Both the position numbers and the translations under genes were made by a program. DNA of 64,000 nucleotides from Burkholderiaceae bacterium (lineage in GTDB: Bacteria > Pseudomonadota > Gammaproteobacteria > Burkholderiales > Burkholderiaceae_D). The notes beneath the pieces are model-generated. The model saw nothing but the letters and a program-made list of their open reading frames with translations. It did no database searches and was not told where the DNA came from. Positions 24,688 to 33,378 of the stretch are shown one piece after another. The stretch spans positions 1 to 64,000 of the forward strand of contig SCTK01000006.1 in NCBI GenBank assembly GCA_004298905.1, read 5' to 3'. How positions within the stretch are numbered: position 1 is the first letter of the stretch; each line of letters opens with the position of its first letter.

Positions 24688-27474
24688 TCACTGGCCCAAC
24701 TGTAGTTTGGAAAATATATATTCCCACTGTGGACTGGCGCCAATATCGATGCTCTGGAGAAAATAATTGCGTGCCTTGTCTGCCTGATTTTGGGCCAGCG
24801 CCTGCTGTCCAAGATAAAACAATGCCTCAGTCCGGCGCAAACGTGCTTCCATTGGCTGTTTATTGGCTTCTCGCAATACCTTTTCACCGGAAGTATTCTC
24901 GGACAAAGCGAGCCAGATTGGGCCGGGCCAGTTTTCAGCAGACAATCCATTCAGCAAGGCAAGTTCCCTCAACTTCTCATCGACGGTTTTACCCTGTCGC
25001 AACTGCGCAAGAGCCAGCCACAGCAGATCATACTGCGCGGCCTCAGTCGAGCCGGCCAGGCGGATGCTCTCCTGCAATTGGCCCTCGGCCTCCCGATATT
25101 TACCCAGCATGAACAGATTTCTGGCCCGCAGGCTGAGCATCTGCTGCGTCGAATTTTTTTGTCTGACCTCATCGATAATCTGCAAGGACTCCCGATGGTT
25201 GCCGCATGCGGCAAGTGCGTCTGCCTGTAATCTTTTTGCACTCATCTGGCTGGAATCAAGTTTGAGCGCTGCGCGAAGATCTTTCACGGCTGAGTTACAT
25301 TGGTCCAATAACGTGCTCGCTGCAGCCCGATCCATGTAGGCTTGCAGCAGCGAACTGTTATCAAGCTTGCCGGCACGAATGACATCATCACTGATAAGTT
25401 GCACGGCAATTTGTTTTCTCCGCGCCCGCTCCAGCGAGTCCTCCATAAAATAAAAGTACTTCTTGACCTCGGTCTCATAACGATTGGAAACATCTTCCTT
25501 GTTATAGACAGCCAACTGCAGCGAGCCTCCCAACTCACTGCGGATTTTCTTTAATCGTTCCAGGTATTGCGGCACTTGCTGCGGCGCCACCTCCGATGCC
25601 AACGCAGCGATTCTCTGCTCAAGCAAGAGCACGTTGTCGTGAATCTCGTAATGAGAATGAAACTGCAGGAATGCGTCGCTGTTCTCGATGAGGGGAGGTA
25701 ACTTGATTCCCAGCGTTTCCGGCCAACGCACTTCGACAAAGTGCGTCAGCTGCTCGGGGAAACGAAGTGCCAGAGGAAACTGTCGAGCAAGCACACGGGG
25801 CGGAGTCGTTGCATCCACCAGGCTGGAAGGGTTGAATTCCAGCCGCAAACGGCCGGTTTCGTATTTGAGGAAATCAGGCAGTTCGAACTGCACGATCACC
25901 TCTATCGTATTGCGCTCCAGGTCGTCCTTGACCTGTGCAGCACCGGCCGTGACGATTTTTGGATAATTGCGCAGAAGTTGGTCGTGAATATCCTTTTGGA
26001 TCGCTTCCAGGCCTCGCGCGCTGAGGCTGGCGCGGACATACTCAGCATACTGCCGATGATAGGTACGTGAAACCGACAGTGCTACGGGCTTCTTGAAATC
26101 GGTTACGGTAAAAATTTCGTGATGCAGGTTCCGGTTCATGTAGTCGGCCGGAAATGACATGTCAGTCAACTCCCGGGCACCCGGCCTGACCACCAGTGCC
26201 TTGCCGTAGGCGTAAAACCCCAAAGTATCGAGATTGCTTCCCTGGTGCCGCAGCGTTGCATCAAGCCAATAGACATTCCCGTCAATGATGGCATGAGTAA
26301 TCACGTGGTCAAAACTGAAGGGGCTGGGCAAGCGTTTTGCTATCCCCGGCCCGCTCTGAGCCGACACCAGGGCCGGATAGGCCTCCACACCAAGCTCCCT
26401 GAGCAAGCCAATCAGGAGAATCGTCTTGTCCTTGCAATCACCGTAACGATCAGTCAGCGTCGTTGCTGCCGGCTTTGGTACATGGGAACTGGTGCCCAAC
26501 TCAACGCCAAAATAACGTATTTCATTCTGCACAAATGCCAGTGCTGCGGCTGCCCTGGCTTTCAGTGTCGGATATTTGGCAGCAATATTCCGCGCCAGTT
26601 GCCGAACCGCCGGGTCGGGATTGGTGGCGGCGGAAAAATGATTCATGGCCCAATCATTGACCTCGCTCCAGGAGCGATATTCGGAAATATGAAGCCAGGA
26701 AAACATGCTGAAACCAAGCGGCACATCCTCTTCCATCTTGACCGGCACAATGTTGTTGTTCGAAATCTCCAGCGTTCGCCCCCGGCCTTCCTGGGTGATT
26801 GCCGGCGTCAGCACACTGTTGATCATGCGGTACTGCAGCTTGTGCGACTCGGGGTATACGACCCGCAAACGCAGCGCGCCGATGCCCTCTGGATGATTCA
26901 ATGGAAGGCTCATGGTGAACCGATTGCCATACACGGGGTTGGTGCCATAAGTGCTGTAAGCGACATCAATAATGTCGCCGACCCGAATGTCAGACAACAC
27001 GATCAAGGCAGTCACCTGCCCATCAACCGCCAGCTTCGCCTCCAACCCCTGCTCACGCCGCAACATGTCAACGTTCGCCTGTGGCAGCCGCGCAATACGC
27101 TGGCCATTCCGAATGACGCTGATGTCATGCAGCGTAAGGGTTTCATATTCAGGACTGAATGAGATCGATATCTGCGAAATCTTTTCCAGACCTGAACTTT
27201 GAAGCGCCACCATCTGGTAGTGCACATAGTATTCAGGTTGTTCGCCAAACAGGCTGACCTGAATATCATTCAGCGGAGTACGGATGTCCGGCTCATCGTG
27301 GAAGCTCGCATTGATGGGCGCTGGCGAAGGCACCACCCATGAAGACGGTGGTGCGATGGAGTAGCTGAAGCCGTTTTTCTCGAATCGTTCTGCACGGGAC
27401 AGGCAGGGATTGAACAACGCGATCGCGAGCAATGCTGTTCCAATTCGCCGCAGCGTCAAAAGAGGTTTCCGCAT
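24688..27474 (-). CDS. DUF3857/transglutaminase-like protein with TPR tail
   Basis: 928 residues from the ATG at 27474, which starts a clear signal peptide (LLAIALFNPCLSRA). A DUF3857 domain (about 30-260) precedes a transglutaminase-like core (about 310-420) with YGDCKDKTILLIGLL (catalytic Cys near 345), HAIIDGNVYWLDATL (His and Asp), i.e. a complete Cys-His-Asp set. The C-terminal 250 residues are helical TPR-like repeats. Such proteins are periplasmic or outer-membrane-associated; the substrate is unknown. It follows the 27512 gene by about 37 bp and both have signal peptides and TPR-like tails, so they likely work together. Confidence 0.8.
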   Translation of the reverse strand: MRKPLLTLRRIGTALLAIALFNPCLSRAERFEKNGFSYSIAPPSSWVVPSPAPINASFHDEPDIRTPLNDIQVSLFGEQPEYYVHYQMVALQSSGLEKISQISISFSPEYETLTLHDISVIRNGQRIARLPQANVDMLRREQGLEAKLAVDGQVTALIVLSDIRVGDIIDVAYSTYGTNPVYGNRFTMSLPLNHPEGIGALRLRVVYPESHKLQYRMINSVLTPAITQEGRGRTLEISNNNIVPVKMEEDVPLGFSMFSWLHISEYRSWSEVNDWAMNHFSAATNPDPAVRQLARNIAAKYPTLKARAAAALAFVQNEIRYFGVELGTSSHVPKPAATTLTDRYGDCKDKTILLIGLLRELGVEAYPALVSAQSGPGIAKRLPSPFSFDHVITHAIIDGNVYWLDATLRHQGSNLDTLGFYAYGKALVVRPGARELTDMSFPADYMNRNLHHEIFTVTDFKKPVALSVSRTYHRQYAEYVRASLSARGLEAIQKDIHDQLLRNYPKIVTAGAAQVKDDLERNTIEVIVQFELPDFLKYETGRLRLEFNPSSLVDATTPPRVLARQFPLALRFPEQLTHFVEVRWPETLGIKLPPLIENSDAFLQFHSHYEIHDNVLLLEQRIAALASEVAPQQVPQYLERLKKIRSELGGSLQLAVYNKEDVSNRYETEVKKYFYFMEDSLERARRKQIAVQLISDDVIRAGKLDNSSLLQAYMDRAAASTLLDQCNSAVKDLRAALKLDSSQMSAKRLQADALAACGNHRESLQIIDEVRQKNSTQQMLSLRARNLFMLGKYREAEGQLQESIRLAGSTEAAQYDLLWLALAQLRQGKTVDEKLRELALLNGLSAENWPGPIWLALSENTSGEKVLREANKQPMEARLRRTEALFYLGQQALAQNQADKARNYFLQSIDIGASPQWEYIFSKLQLGQ

Positions 27475-27511
27475 AGGTTTCTGCTGCCTGAGGAAGTGTT
27501 GATTGGATAGA

Positions 27512-28651
27512 TCAGTTTTTCTGCTGACGTGATTGTGCCCACACGGCAAAGTCAGGCGTCTTGGCAATTTCCGCATAGGGCCCCAGTTTTGCCAGCTTGT
27601 CGGGATCGAAGCGAAAACCAAATGCCTCTTCGTATGTGGTCAAGGTGGAAAGTACGAGGGGTGCATCCTTGGTCAACAGTCCAATATTCACCAAATCCCA
27701 ATACAGTGCTTTGCGATCGGGCTCCATCTGAATGCCCAACCGGCATACTTCGATTGCCTCGCGATATTTTCCGGCCACGCTCAGTATTCTTGCTTTCTGA
27801 CTCGCCAGCAGACCGTCAGCGCCTACAATCGATTCGACTGCCTCGACCGCATCATAGGCGGCATCCCAGTTTTTCCTTACCGCATAATAATTAATCAGCA
27901 AGGCTCGCGCAGTCGGATCATTTCCAAAATTCTCGGCAAGGTATTGAGTAGCCTCTTCATATTTCTCGACGCTGGTTGCCATTCCCATGGAAATTCTGAC
28001 CATTGCCCAGTCGCGGGTTTTACGGTATGCCTCGGGAAATCCCGCCAACGCCTCATAAGCGCCCGCATAATCGCCCCTGGAAAGCGCACTATTGAGGGCT
28101 TGCAACGCCTGCATGCTTTCCTTGCCTGCTTTCGCATCCATCGCATAGAGTCGTGCCAACGTTTCTTTATTGAGCAAGCCAACAAAAAACAGGCGCAGAA
28201 AATCGCTCGTCAGCCCTCCACGCGACAGCGTCGACCAGTCTTCTATGTGCTGGTTGCCACCCACCACAAATTCAATGTATTCAAAGTAATTGGACGCGTC
28301 GTCGCCAGCCAGGCGAACCAGTACATACTGCTTTTCACCGCGAGAACGAACACGCATCAACTTTGGCGTGCCAGCACGTTCGGCCGTCTGAATCAATCCA
28401 TGCGACAATTTCATCGCTCCCGCAGCCATGCCGTGTTTCACTGCTTCAGCAACCGATGACGGCAACTTCGCTCCGCGCAACACCACGTTGCTGAACGCAT
28501 CGATATCGATCAACTGATCAAGTGCAGCTTGATCCTTGTTTTTCAGTGCATTGATGATCGCCGAAGGAACGTCGAGGCTCTGGGCATGAATCGATCCAGC
28601 AAGGCCCCAAAAGGCGGCCAGGAACACACCCATCCATCTTCTAATTTCCAT
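27512..28651 (-). CDS. Secreted helical-repeat protein, partner of DUF3857 gene
   Basis: 379 residues from the ATG at 28651 (ggag RBS), after which a signal peptide ends GSIHAQS. The N-terminal half (AALDQLIDIDAFSNVVLRG..YVLVRLAGDD) looks like a small alpha/beta domain; the second half is TPR-like (SRGDYAGAYEALAGFPEAY, AGKYREAIEVCRLGIQMEP). I do not recognise a named family. Same strand and close to the DUF3857/transglutaminase gene; a shared periplasmic role is inferred from context only. Confidence 0.7.
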   Translation of the reverse strand: MEIRRWMGVFLAAFWGLAGSIHAQSLDVPSAIINALKNKDQAALDQLIDIDAFSNVVLRGAKLPSSVAEAVKHGMAAGAMKLSHGLIQTAERAGTPKLMRVRSRGEKQYVLVRLAGDDASNYFEYIEFVVGGNQHIEDWSTLSRGGLTSDFLRLFFVGLLNKETLARLYAMDAKAGKESMQALQALNSALSRGDYAGAYEALAGFPEAYRKTRDWAMVRISMGMATSVEKYEEATQYLAENFGNDPTARALLINYYAVRKNWDAAYDAVEAVESIVGADGLLASQKARILSVAGKYREAIEVCRLGIQMEPDRKALYWDLVNIGLLTKDAPLVLSTLTTYEEAFGFRFDPDKLAKLGPYAEIAKTPDFAVWAQSRQQKN

Positions 28652-28839
28652 AGAACTCCCTGCATCATGATAAAGAAGAGTCTTCACGCTCATCGACGAA
28701 CATGGTCATCGGGAACAGACCGCCTTTCACTGCTCAACGATTAGAAATCGAAGTGCGCTAATACCGAAAGGTACAGGAGTCGAATTTTTTCCTCAACCAA
28801 AACACAAAACGACTTCGTCCCCTTTCGATCACATCCCGG

Positions 28840-29301
28840 CTACGGACTTATCCCGATGCCAAAGTAGTTGCGTCTATACCAGGCATAGCCGACAAACCCC
28901 CACCAACCGATCAGGAACGCCAGCGTTGTCGCGGTCAGGATTTGCAGCAAATCAGCCGCACTGATGATCTGCAGCACCTCCGGGTGCTCCGCGATCTGCT
29001 GATCCAGGGAACGGGCCAAGGCATTGCCGACGAACAGCATCTGCAAACGATCGACCGTGTAGATCACCGACGCGACCCACAAGGCATAGTAGCCGGAGCG
29101 TCTGGCATACCAAAGACCATGCGCCAATACCGTAAACAGCACGGCGTACACGAGGTGATACGCCAGCGCGGGCAAGCCGCCGACGATATGATCGAACAGG
29201 ACAGCCTCATCCTGAAGGCTGGGCAACTCGAACACGGCCGACAAAGCGAAACATACCGCGGCGAATCGGAAGGTGAAGCGTCCTTTAACGCGTGTTGTCA
29301 T
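28840..29301 (-). CDS. Hypothetical inner-membrane protein (4 TM)
   Basis: 153 residues from the ATG at 29301; a start 15 codons earlier is possible. Four hydrophobic segments: FAAVCFALSAVFEL, LVYAVLFTVLAHGLWY, YALWVASVIYTVDRL and ILTATTLAFLIGWWGFVGY. No charged catalytic motif inside the membrane parts. Function unknown. It stands among other small unknown genes and has no close operon partner. Confidence 0.6.
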   Translation of the reverse strand: MTTRVKGRFTFRFAAVCFALSAVFELPSLQDEAVLFDHIVGGLPALAYHLVYAVLFTVLAHGLWYARRSGYYALWVASVIYTVDRLQMLFVGNALARSLDQQIAEHPEVLQIISAADLLQILTATTLAFLIGWWGFVGYAWYRRNYFGIGISP

Positions 29302-29415
29302 TAGTGTTTGAATACCGGTCGTTTTTGTTGGTTGAGAAAAATTCACTCAGACACTTTTCGAGCCATTTGTTCACACCAGCAGGCGGCTAGCTTGAATGAT
29401 TGCTTAGCCTCCGGC

Positions 29416-29844
29416 CTAATCAATTGTGGCATACGAAACAGTTATTTCCGCAACCTGCGGTCTCGAGAAGAATATCCGTGCCCTAGCGTGGTGAGTAAGC
29501 TTTATCGTGCGCACGTCAACCCACGAAACATGGACTGCTGGTCCACCACCGGGACCATCCGGAGCTTTACCGTGATCCGTGTCAGCAGAGAAGAGATTTC
29601 CCGCTTCATTCCGCAAAGGGAAGCCAGCTTTCAAAATTGATACCTGAGTCGAGAAACCCGTTGTGGCACCACAGTCACGTTCAAAAACAACGGCACGATA
29701 TTTGTTGTCGGGTGATGGGTATTCAGCGAGCAATTCGTTTCCGCACATGTCGGGGAATGCTGAGAGAACGAACCAGAGGCTTCCGCCAATCAATACCGTT
29801 AAGGTACTTGCGGAAATGAGAGCGATTTTTTTCCAGCGCTTCAT
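29416..29844 (-). CDS. Hypothetical membrane-anchored protein with CGATTGFSTQVSI motif
   Basis: 142 residues from the ATG at 29844 (MKRWKKIALI). One N-terminal membrane anchor (about 6-28) is followed by a periplasmic-type domain. The stretch CGNELLAEYPSPDNKYRAV and the block RDCGATTGFSTQVSIL mark a widespread but unnamed family of short proteins (DUF5412-like, recalled, not searched); the two Cys may form a disulfide. Function unknown. Confidence 0.6.
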   Translation of the reverse strand: MKRWKKIALISASTLTVLIGGSLWFVLSAFPDMCGNELLAEYPSPDNKYRAVVFERDCGATTGFSTQVSILKAGFPLRNEAGNLFSADTDHGKAPDGPGGGPAVHVSWVDVRTIKLTHHARARIFFSRPQVAEITVSYATID

Positions 29845-29915
29845 AGGCCTAGTGTTTGATCTCGGTGGTGGCAAGCCTTGCCTTTTGCTCTGCAAATAGA
29901 AATTCTCCTACATCC

Positions 29916-31733
29916 TCACCCACCTACTGTCACCGTCGTCGGGGCAACCTTGATCACTTCTTCCAAGGTAGTGACGCCCGCAGAAACCTTGATGGCACCG
30001 GAGACGCGCAGGGGTTTCATGCCTTCGCGCATGCCAAGGGCGCGCAGGGCTTCGATGTCGGGGCTGCTGTTGACGAGGGCGCGCGTGGGTTCGCTCATGA
30101 GCATGATTTCGTAGATGCCGGCGCGGCCGTGGTAGCCGGTCATGCGGCATTCGAGGCAGCCGACAGCCTGGTACACCTCTTTGGGTGGCGGCAATTTCCA
30201 CGGCGCGAGCAGGTCGTTCCACAGTTGTTCGGTGGGTACCGTGGCGGGCGCTTTGCAGTGCGGGCAGAGGGTGCGCACGAGGCGCTGCGCCATGACGCCG
30301 AGCAGGGTGGCGTTGAGCAGATAGGGCGGCACGCCGAGGTCGAGCAGGCGGGTGATGGCGGAGGGCGCGTCGTTGGTGTGCAGGGTGGAGAGCACGAGGT
30401 GGCCGGTGAGCGAGGCCTGGATCGCCATCTCTGCCGTTTCCAGATCGCGGATCTCGCCCACCATGATGATGTCGGGATCTTGCCGCATCAGCGCGCGCAG
30501 GCCGTCGGCAAACGAGAGGTCGATGCCTTGCTGCACCTGCATCTGGTTGAAGCTGGGCTCGACCATTTCGATCGGGTCTTCCACGGTGCAGACGTTGACT
30601 TCCTGCGTGGCGAGTTGCTTGAGTGTGGAATACAGCGTGGTGGTTTTGCCGGAACCAGTGGGGCCGGTGACGAGAATGATGCCGTTGGGTTTGCTGGTCA
30701 TGGCGTGCCAGCGTTGCGCATCGTCGTCGGAGAAACCGAGTTCGGCCAGATCGCGCACCAGCACTTCGGGATCGAAAATCCGCATCACGAGTTTTTCGCC
30801 AAACGCCGTGGGCAGCGTGGACAGACGCATCTCCACTTCCTGTCCGCCGGGGGTGCGGGTCTTGATGCGGCCGTCGAGCGGGCGGCGTTTTTCGACGATG
30901 TCCATGCGGCCGAGCAGTTTGATGCGGCTGATCATGGCGGACATGACGGCGCTGGGCACTTGATACACCTGATGCAGCACGCCGTCGATGCGAAAGCGGA
31001 TGATGCCGTGTTCGCGGCGCGGCTCGAGGTGGATATCGCTGGCGCGCTGGTCGAAAGCGTATTGCCACAGCCAGTCCACAATGGTGACGATGTGGGCATC
31101 GTTGGCATCGACCTGGCGACCGGTCTTGCCCAGCTCCACCAATTGTTCGAAATTGTTTTGCAGCGGCGCGGTGCCGGACAGGCTGGCGCCCTTGACCGAT
31201 TTGGCGAGGTTGAAAAATTCGACGATGAAGCGGTCGATGTCGAGCGGGTTGGCGATGACGCGCTTGATGTCCTTGCGCAAAATCTGGCGCAACTCCGGTT
31301 CCCAGTCGGCGAGGAAAGGCTCGCTGGTGGCAATGGTCACGCAATCGCGCTCGACCACCAGCGGCAGAATCTTGAAGCGCGCCGCATAACTGCTGGACAT
31401 GACATCGGCGATCTTGGCGAACTCGACGCGCAGGGGATCGATGTGCGCATAAGGCAGGCCAACGTGACGGGCGAACCATTCGGTGAGCGATTCCAGATCG
31501 AGCGTGCGGTGCGGCGGCAGCAGCGATTTGAGTTTCTGCTCGGCCAGGAAAACGAGTGCATGCATGTCGGCGCGCATTAGGCGCGCGTTGTTGTGCATGC
31601 GCTCGGCGTCTTCGCGGGCGACCTGGCCTTCCTTGACCAGAATTTTCAGTAATTGCCCGACCGAAACGCGACCGTGATGACCTTCAAATGCGGAAACGGC
31701 GGAATGCTTGGGCTTGGCGGCAGCGGCGGTCAT
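29916..31733 (-). CDS. GspE/PulE/PilB-type secretion ATPase
   Basis: 605 residues. N-terminal T2SSE_N/MshEN-like region (about 20-190), then the AAA-like ATPase with Walker A TGPTGSGKTTT (about 354-364), Asp box and Walker B-type DPDIIMVGEIRD, His box GHLVLSTLHTNDA, and the four-Cys zinc site (CPHC ... CLEC) of PulE proteins. It powers assembly of a type II secretion pseudopilus or type IV pilus. No other pilus or secretion gene is nearby, so its partners are elsewhere. Only 3 bp separate it from the CoA-binding gene upstream. Confidence 0.9.
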   Translation of the reverse strand: MTAAAAKPKHSAVSAFEGHHGRVSVGQLLKILVKEGQVAREDAERMHNNARLMRADMHALVFLAEQKLKSLLPPHRTLDLESLTEWFARHVGLPYAHIDPLRVEFAKIADVMSSSYAARFKILPLVVERDCVTIATSEPFLADWEPELRQILRKDIKRVIANPLDIDRFIVEFFNLAKSVKGASLSGTAPLQNNFEQLVELGKTGRQVDANDAHIVTIVDWLWQYAFDQRASDIHLEPRREHGIIRFRIDGVLHQVYQVPSAVMSAMISRIKLLGRMDIVEKRRPLDGRIKTRTPGGQEVEMRLSTLPTAFGEKLVMRIFDPEVLVRDLAELGFSDDDAQRWHAMTSKPNGIILVTGPTGSGKTTTLYSTLKQLATQEVNVCTVEDPIEMVEPSFNQMQVQQGIDLSFADGLRALMRQDPDIIMVGEIRDLETAEMAIQASLTGHLVLSTLHTNDAPSAITRLLDLGVPPYLLNATLLGVMAQRLVRTLCPHCKAPATVPTEQLWNDLLAPWKLPPPKEVYQAVGCLECRMTGYHGRAGIYEIMLMSEPTRALVNSSPDIEALRALGMREGMKPLRVSGAIKVSAGVTTLEEVIKVAPTTVTVGG

Positions 31734-31736
31734 CGT

Positions 31737-32144
31737 TCAGCGGGCCTTCCATTCTCTGTGCGCCACCATCATGCAGCGATCCTGCACCACATTCAATCCT
31801 GCGGCCATCAGCTTGTCGGCAGATTCTTCATTGGCGATGCCGAGCTGCATCCAGAATGACTTGGCGCCGATGGCAATGGCCGATTTGGCGATGACGGGAA
31901 TATATTCGCTGCGCCGGAAGCACAGCACCAGATCGACAGGCTCGCTCAAATCTTCCAGTCGCGCCACGCAGGGCTGGCCGAGCACATGCTGCAGGTTGGG
32001 GTTAACCGGCAGGATGCGATAACCGTGGTGCTGCAAATACAGACTGACATAGTGACTGGGCCGCTCCGGGTTGGCCGACAGACCAACGACGGCGATCGTT
32101 TGCGTGGTTTTGAGAATCTCGATGATTTCTTCTGGCAAGGACAT
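31737..32144 (-). CDS. CoA-binding domain protein (YccU-like)
   Basis: 135 residues, a single Rossmann-type CoA_binding domain: TIAVVGLSANPERPSHYVS at the start, then YRILPVNP and KSFWMQLGI. Stand-alone members of this family are widespread small cytosolic proteins that bind CoA or NAD-like cofactors; the physiological role is not established. It is probably co-transcribed with the downstream GspE-like ATPase, which is likely coincidental. Confidence 0.85.
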   Translation of the reverse strand: MSLPEEIIEILKTTQTIAVVGLSANPERPSHYVSLYLQHHGYRILPVNPNLQHVLGQPCVARLEDLSEPVDLVLCFRRSEYIPVIAKSAIAIGAKSFWMQLGIANEESADKLMAAGLNVVQDRCMMVAHREWKAR

Positions 32145-32177
32145 GGGTCTGAATCTCCTGAACTGAATCTTCCGAAC

Positions 32178-32984
32178 CTAAATCTCCAGCGACAAACCGT
32201 GCAGATTGTTGACCTGCTTCATCCCAGACAGCCATTTGCGCACCGGCCAATCATAAGCCTGTTCGAGCAATAAAGCACGACGATACAGGGTTTCCCAGTC
32301 CACGCTCAAGGGCGGGCCGTTGAACGCCAGCGCCACCACATTGCCCTCGTGCACCGGCGCAAACGCCAGTACCCGACCATCGAAAGCGGCACGCAAATGT
32401 TCCAGACTGTGCGGCAGATTGTCGGGGTCGCCAAACAGCGAATTGCTGAACAGGTTAACGGCCAGAATACCGGGAGCTTGGAGTGCGGCGCGGCAACTGC
32501 GATAGAAGGCGACGGAATCGAACACCGGGCCGCGTGCATGCTCATCGTACAAATCGACCTGCAGCACAGTGGCCCAATCGCGATGGTGCGGGCGGCTGAT
32601 GAAATACTGCGCATCGGCCTCCACCACGCTCAGGCGGGCATCGTCCGGCGGCAGGCAGAACATGCTGCGCGCGGCGGTGATGACGGCGGGATTCAGCTCA
32701 ACCGCCACGATCTCGGCGGCAGAAAATTGCCGATAGCAGAATTTGGTCAATGCCGCCGCCCCCAGACCGAGCTGGACCATGCGCTGCGGTGTTTCCAGAA
32801 ACAGCAGCCAGCCCATCATCTGTTGCACGTATTCCAACACAATGGCGTGTGGTCGGTTCAGATGCATCGCCCCCTGCACCCAGGGCGAGCCGAAATGCAG
32901 ATAGCGCACCCGCCCCTGCTCGGAAAAGCTCAGCGGCGGAAAGGCGCTTGCGGCAACGGGTGTAGCTGAAGTGCGACGGGACAT
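32178..32984 (-). CDS. Spermidine-synthase-like SAM/dcSAM-fold protein
   Basis: 268 residues from the ATG at 32984 (MSRRTSA). Rossmann core: PQRMVQLGLGAAALTKF (glycine motif), IVAVELNPAVI (acidic strand end) and DDARLSVVEADAQYF, then VLQVDLYDEHARGPVFD. This is the fold and gene size of SpeE-like proteins, but the typical GGGDG motif is LGLGAAA, so true aminopropyl transfer is doubtful; many such proteins are unassigned methyltransferase-like enzymes. It is divergent from the 42-aa ORF. Confidence 0.75.
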   Translation of the reverse strand: MSRRTSATPVAASAFPPLSFSEQGRVRYLHFGSPWVQGAMHLNRPHAIVLEYVQQMMGWLLFLETPQRMVQLGLGAAALTKFCYRQFSAAEIVAVELNPAVITAARSMFCLPPDDARLSVVEADAQYFISRPHHRDWATVLQVDLYDEHARGPVFDSVAFYRSCRAALQAPGILAVNLFSNSLFGDPDNLPHSLEHLRAAFDGRVLAFAPVHEGNVVALAFNGPPLSVDWETLYRRALLLEQAYDWPVRKWLSGMKQVNNLHGLSLEI

Positions 32985-33015
32985 GGGAAGCATTCTTGTA
33001 TCAGGCCCGATAGCG

Positions 33016-33021
33016 TATAAT
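33016..33021 (+). promoter_or_regulatory. Consensus -10 (TATAAT) upstream of 42-aa ORF
   Basis: A perfect TATAAT about 90 bp before the 42-aa ORF. At 17-bp spacing the -35 would be ttcttg (32993-32998), which is poor, so strength is uncertain. Confidence 0.45.
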
Positions 33022-33112
33022 CCGGCTTCAACTTTTTTGCAAGCCAACGGGCAAACCCGTTTTCAAAAGATCAGGTCGCTGATGCGACTTTTATATTGAT
33101 ACAGGAATCATC

Positions 33113-33241
33113 ATGGCCGAACGTAAACGCACCCGCCGCAACACCCTGGAGCGCAAATGCCTGGGTAAAAGCTTCAAGCGCCTGTTTGTCGGCGCCCCCA
33201 AGTCGACTTTCAAGATGCTGGAAAAGATCAAGAAAGTCTGA
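33113..33241 (+). CDS. 42-residue very basic small protein
   Basis: ATG at 33113 with an AGGA RBS eight bases before it; 42 residues, 15 of them Lys or Arg (starts MAERKRTRRNTLERKCLG, ends KMLEKIKKV). It is not a ribosomal protein I recognise, although size and charge are alike, so nucleic-acid or ribosome binding is a reasonable guess only. A consensus -10 lies upstream and a strong intrinsic terminator 24 bp downstream, so the unit stands alone and is very likely expressed. Confidence 0.7.
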   Translation: MAERKRTRRNTLERKCLGKSFKRLFVGAPKSTFKMLEKIKKV

Positions 33242-33264
33242 TCCCCGGTATCCGCAAATGCATG

Positions 33265-33294
33265 CAGGCCGCCCTTGGGCGGCCTGTTTTGTTT
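33265..33294 (+). terminator. Intrinsic terminator after 42-aa ORF
   Basis: caggccgccc (33265-33274) pairs with gggcggcctg (33277-33286) and is followed by tttttgttt-type sequence to 33294, a textbook GC stem plus U-tract on the plus strand. Confidence 0.9.
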
Positions 33295-33378
33295 GCGGCG
33301 TGCTGACCGGTCAGCAACACCCCTGCTGGCTGAATCTCGGCTGGTATACTCGCCAGCTTCCAATACACACACCTTGCC

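Noticed and set aside
33113-33241. Candidate ribosomal protein gene (rpsU or rpmJ-like)
   Set aside because: Size and charge fit, but the residues match none of the small ribosomal proteins I can recall.
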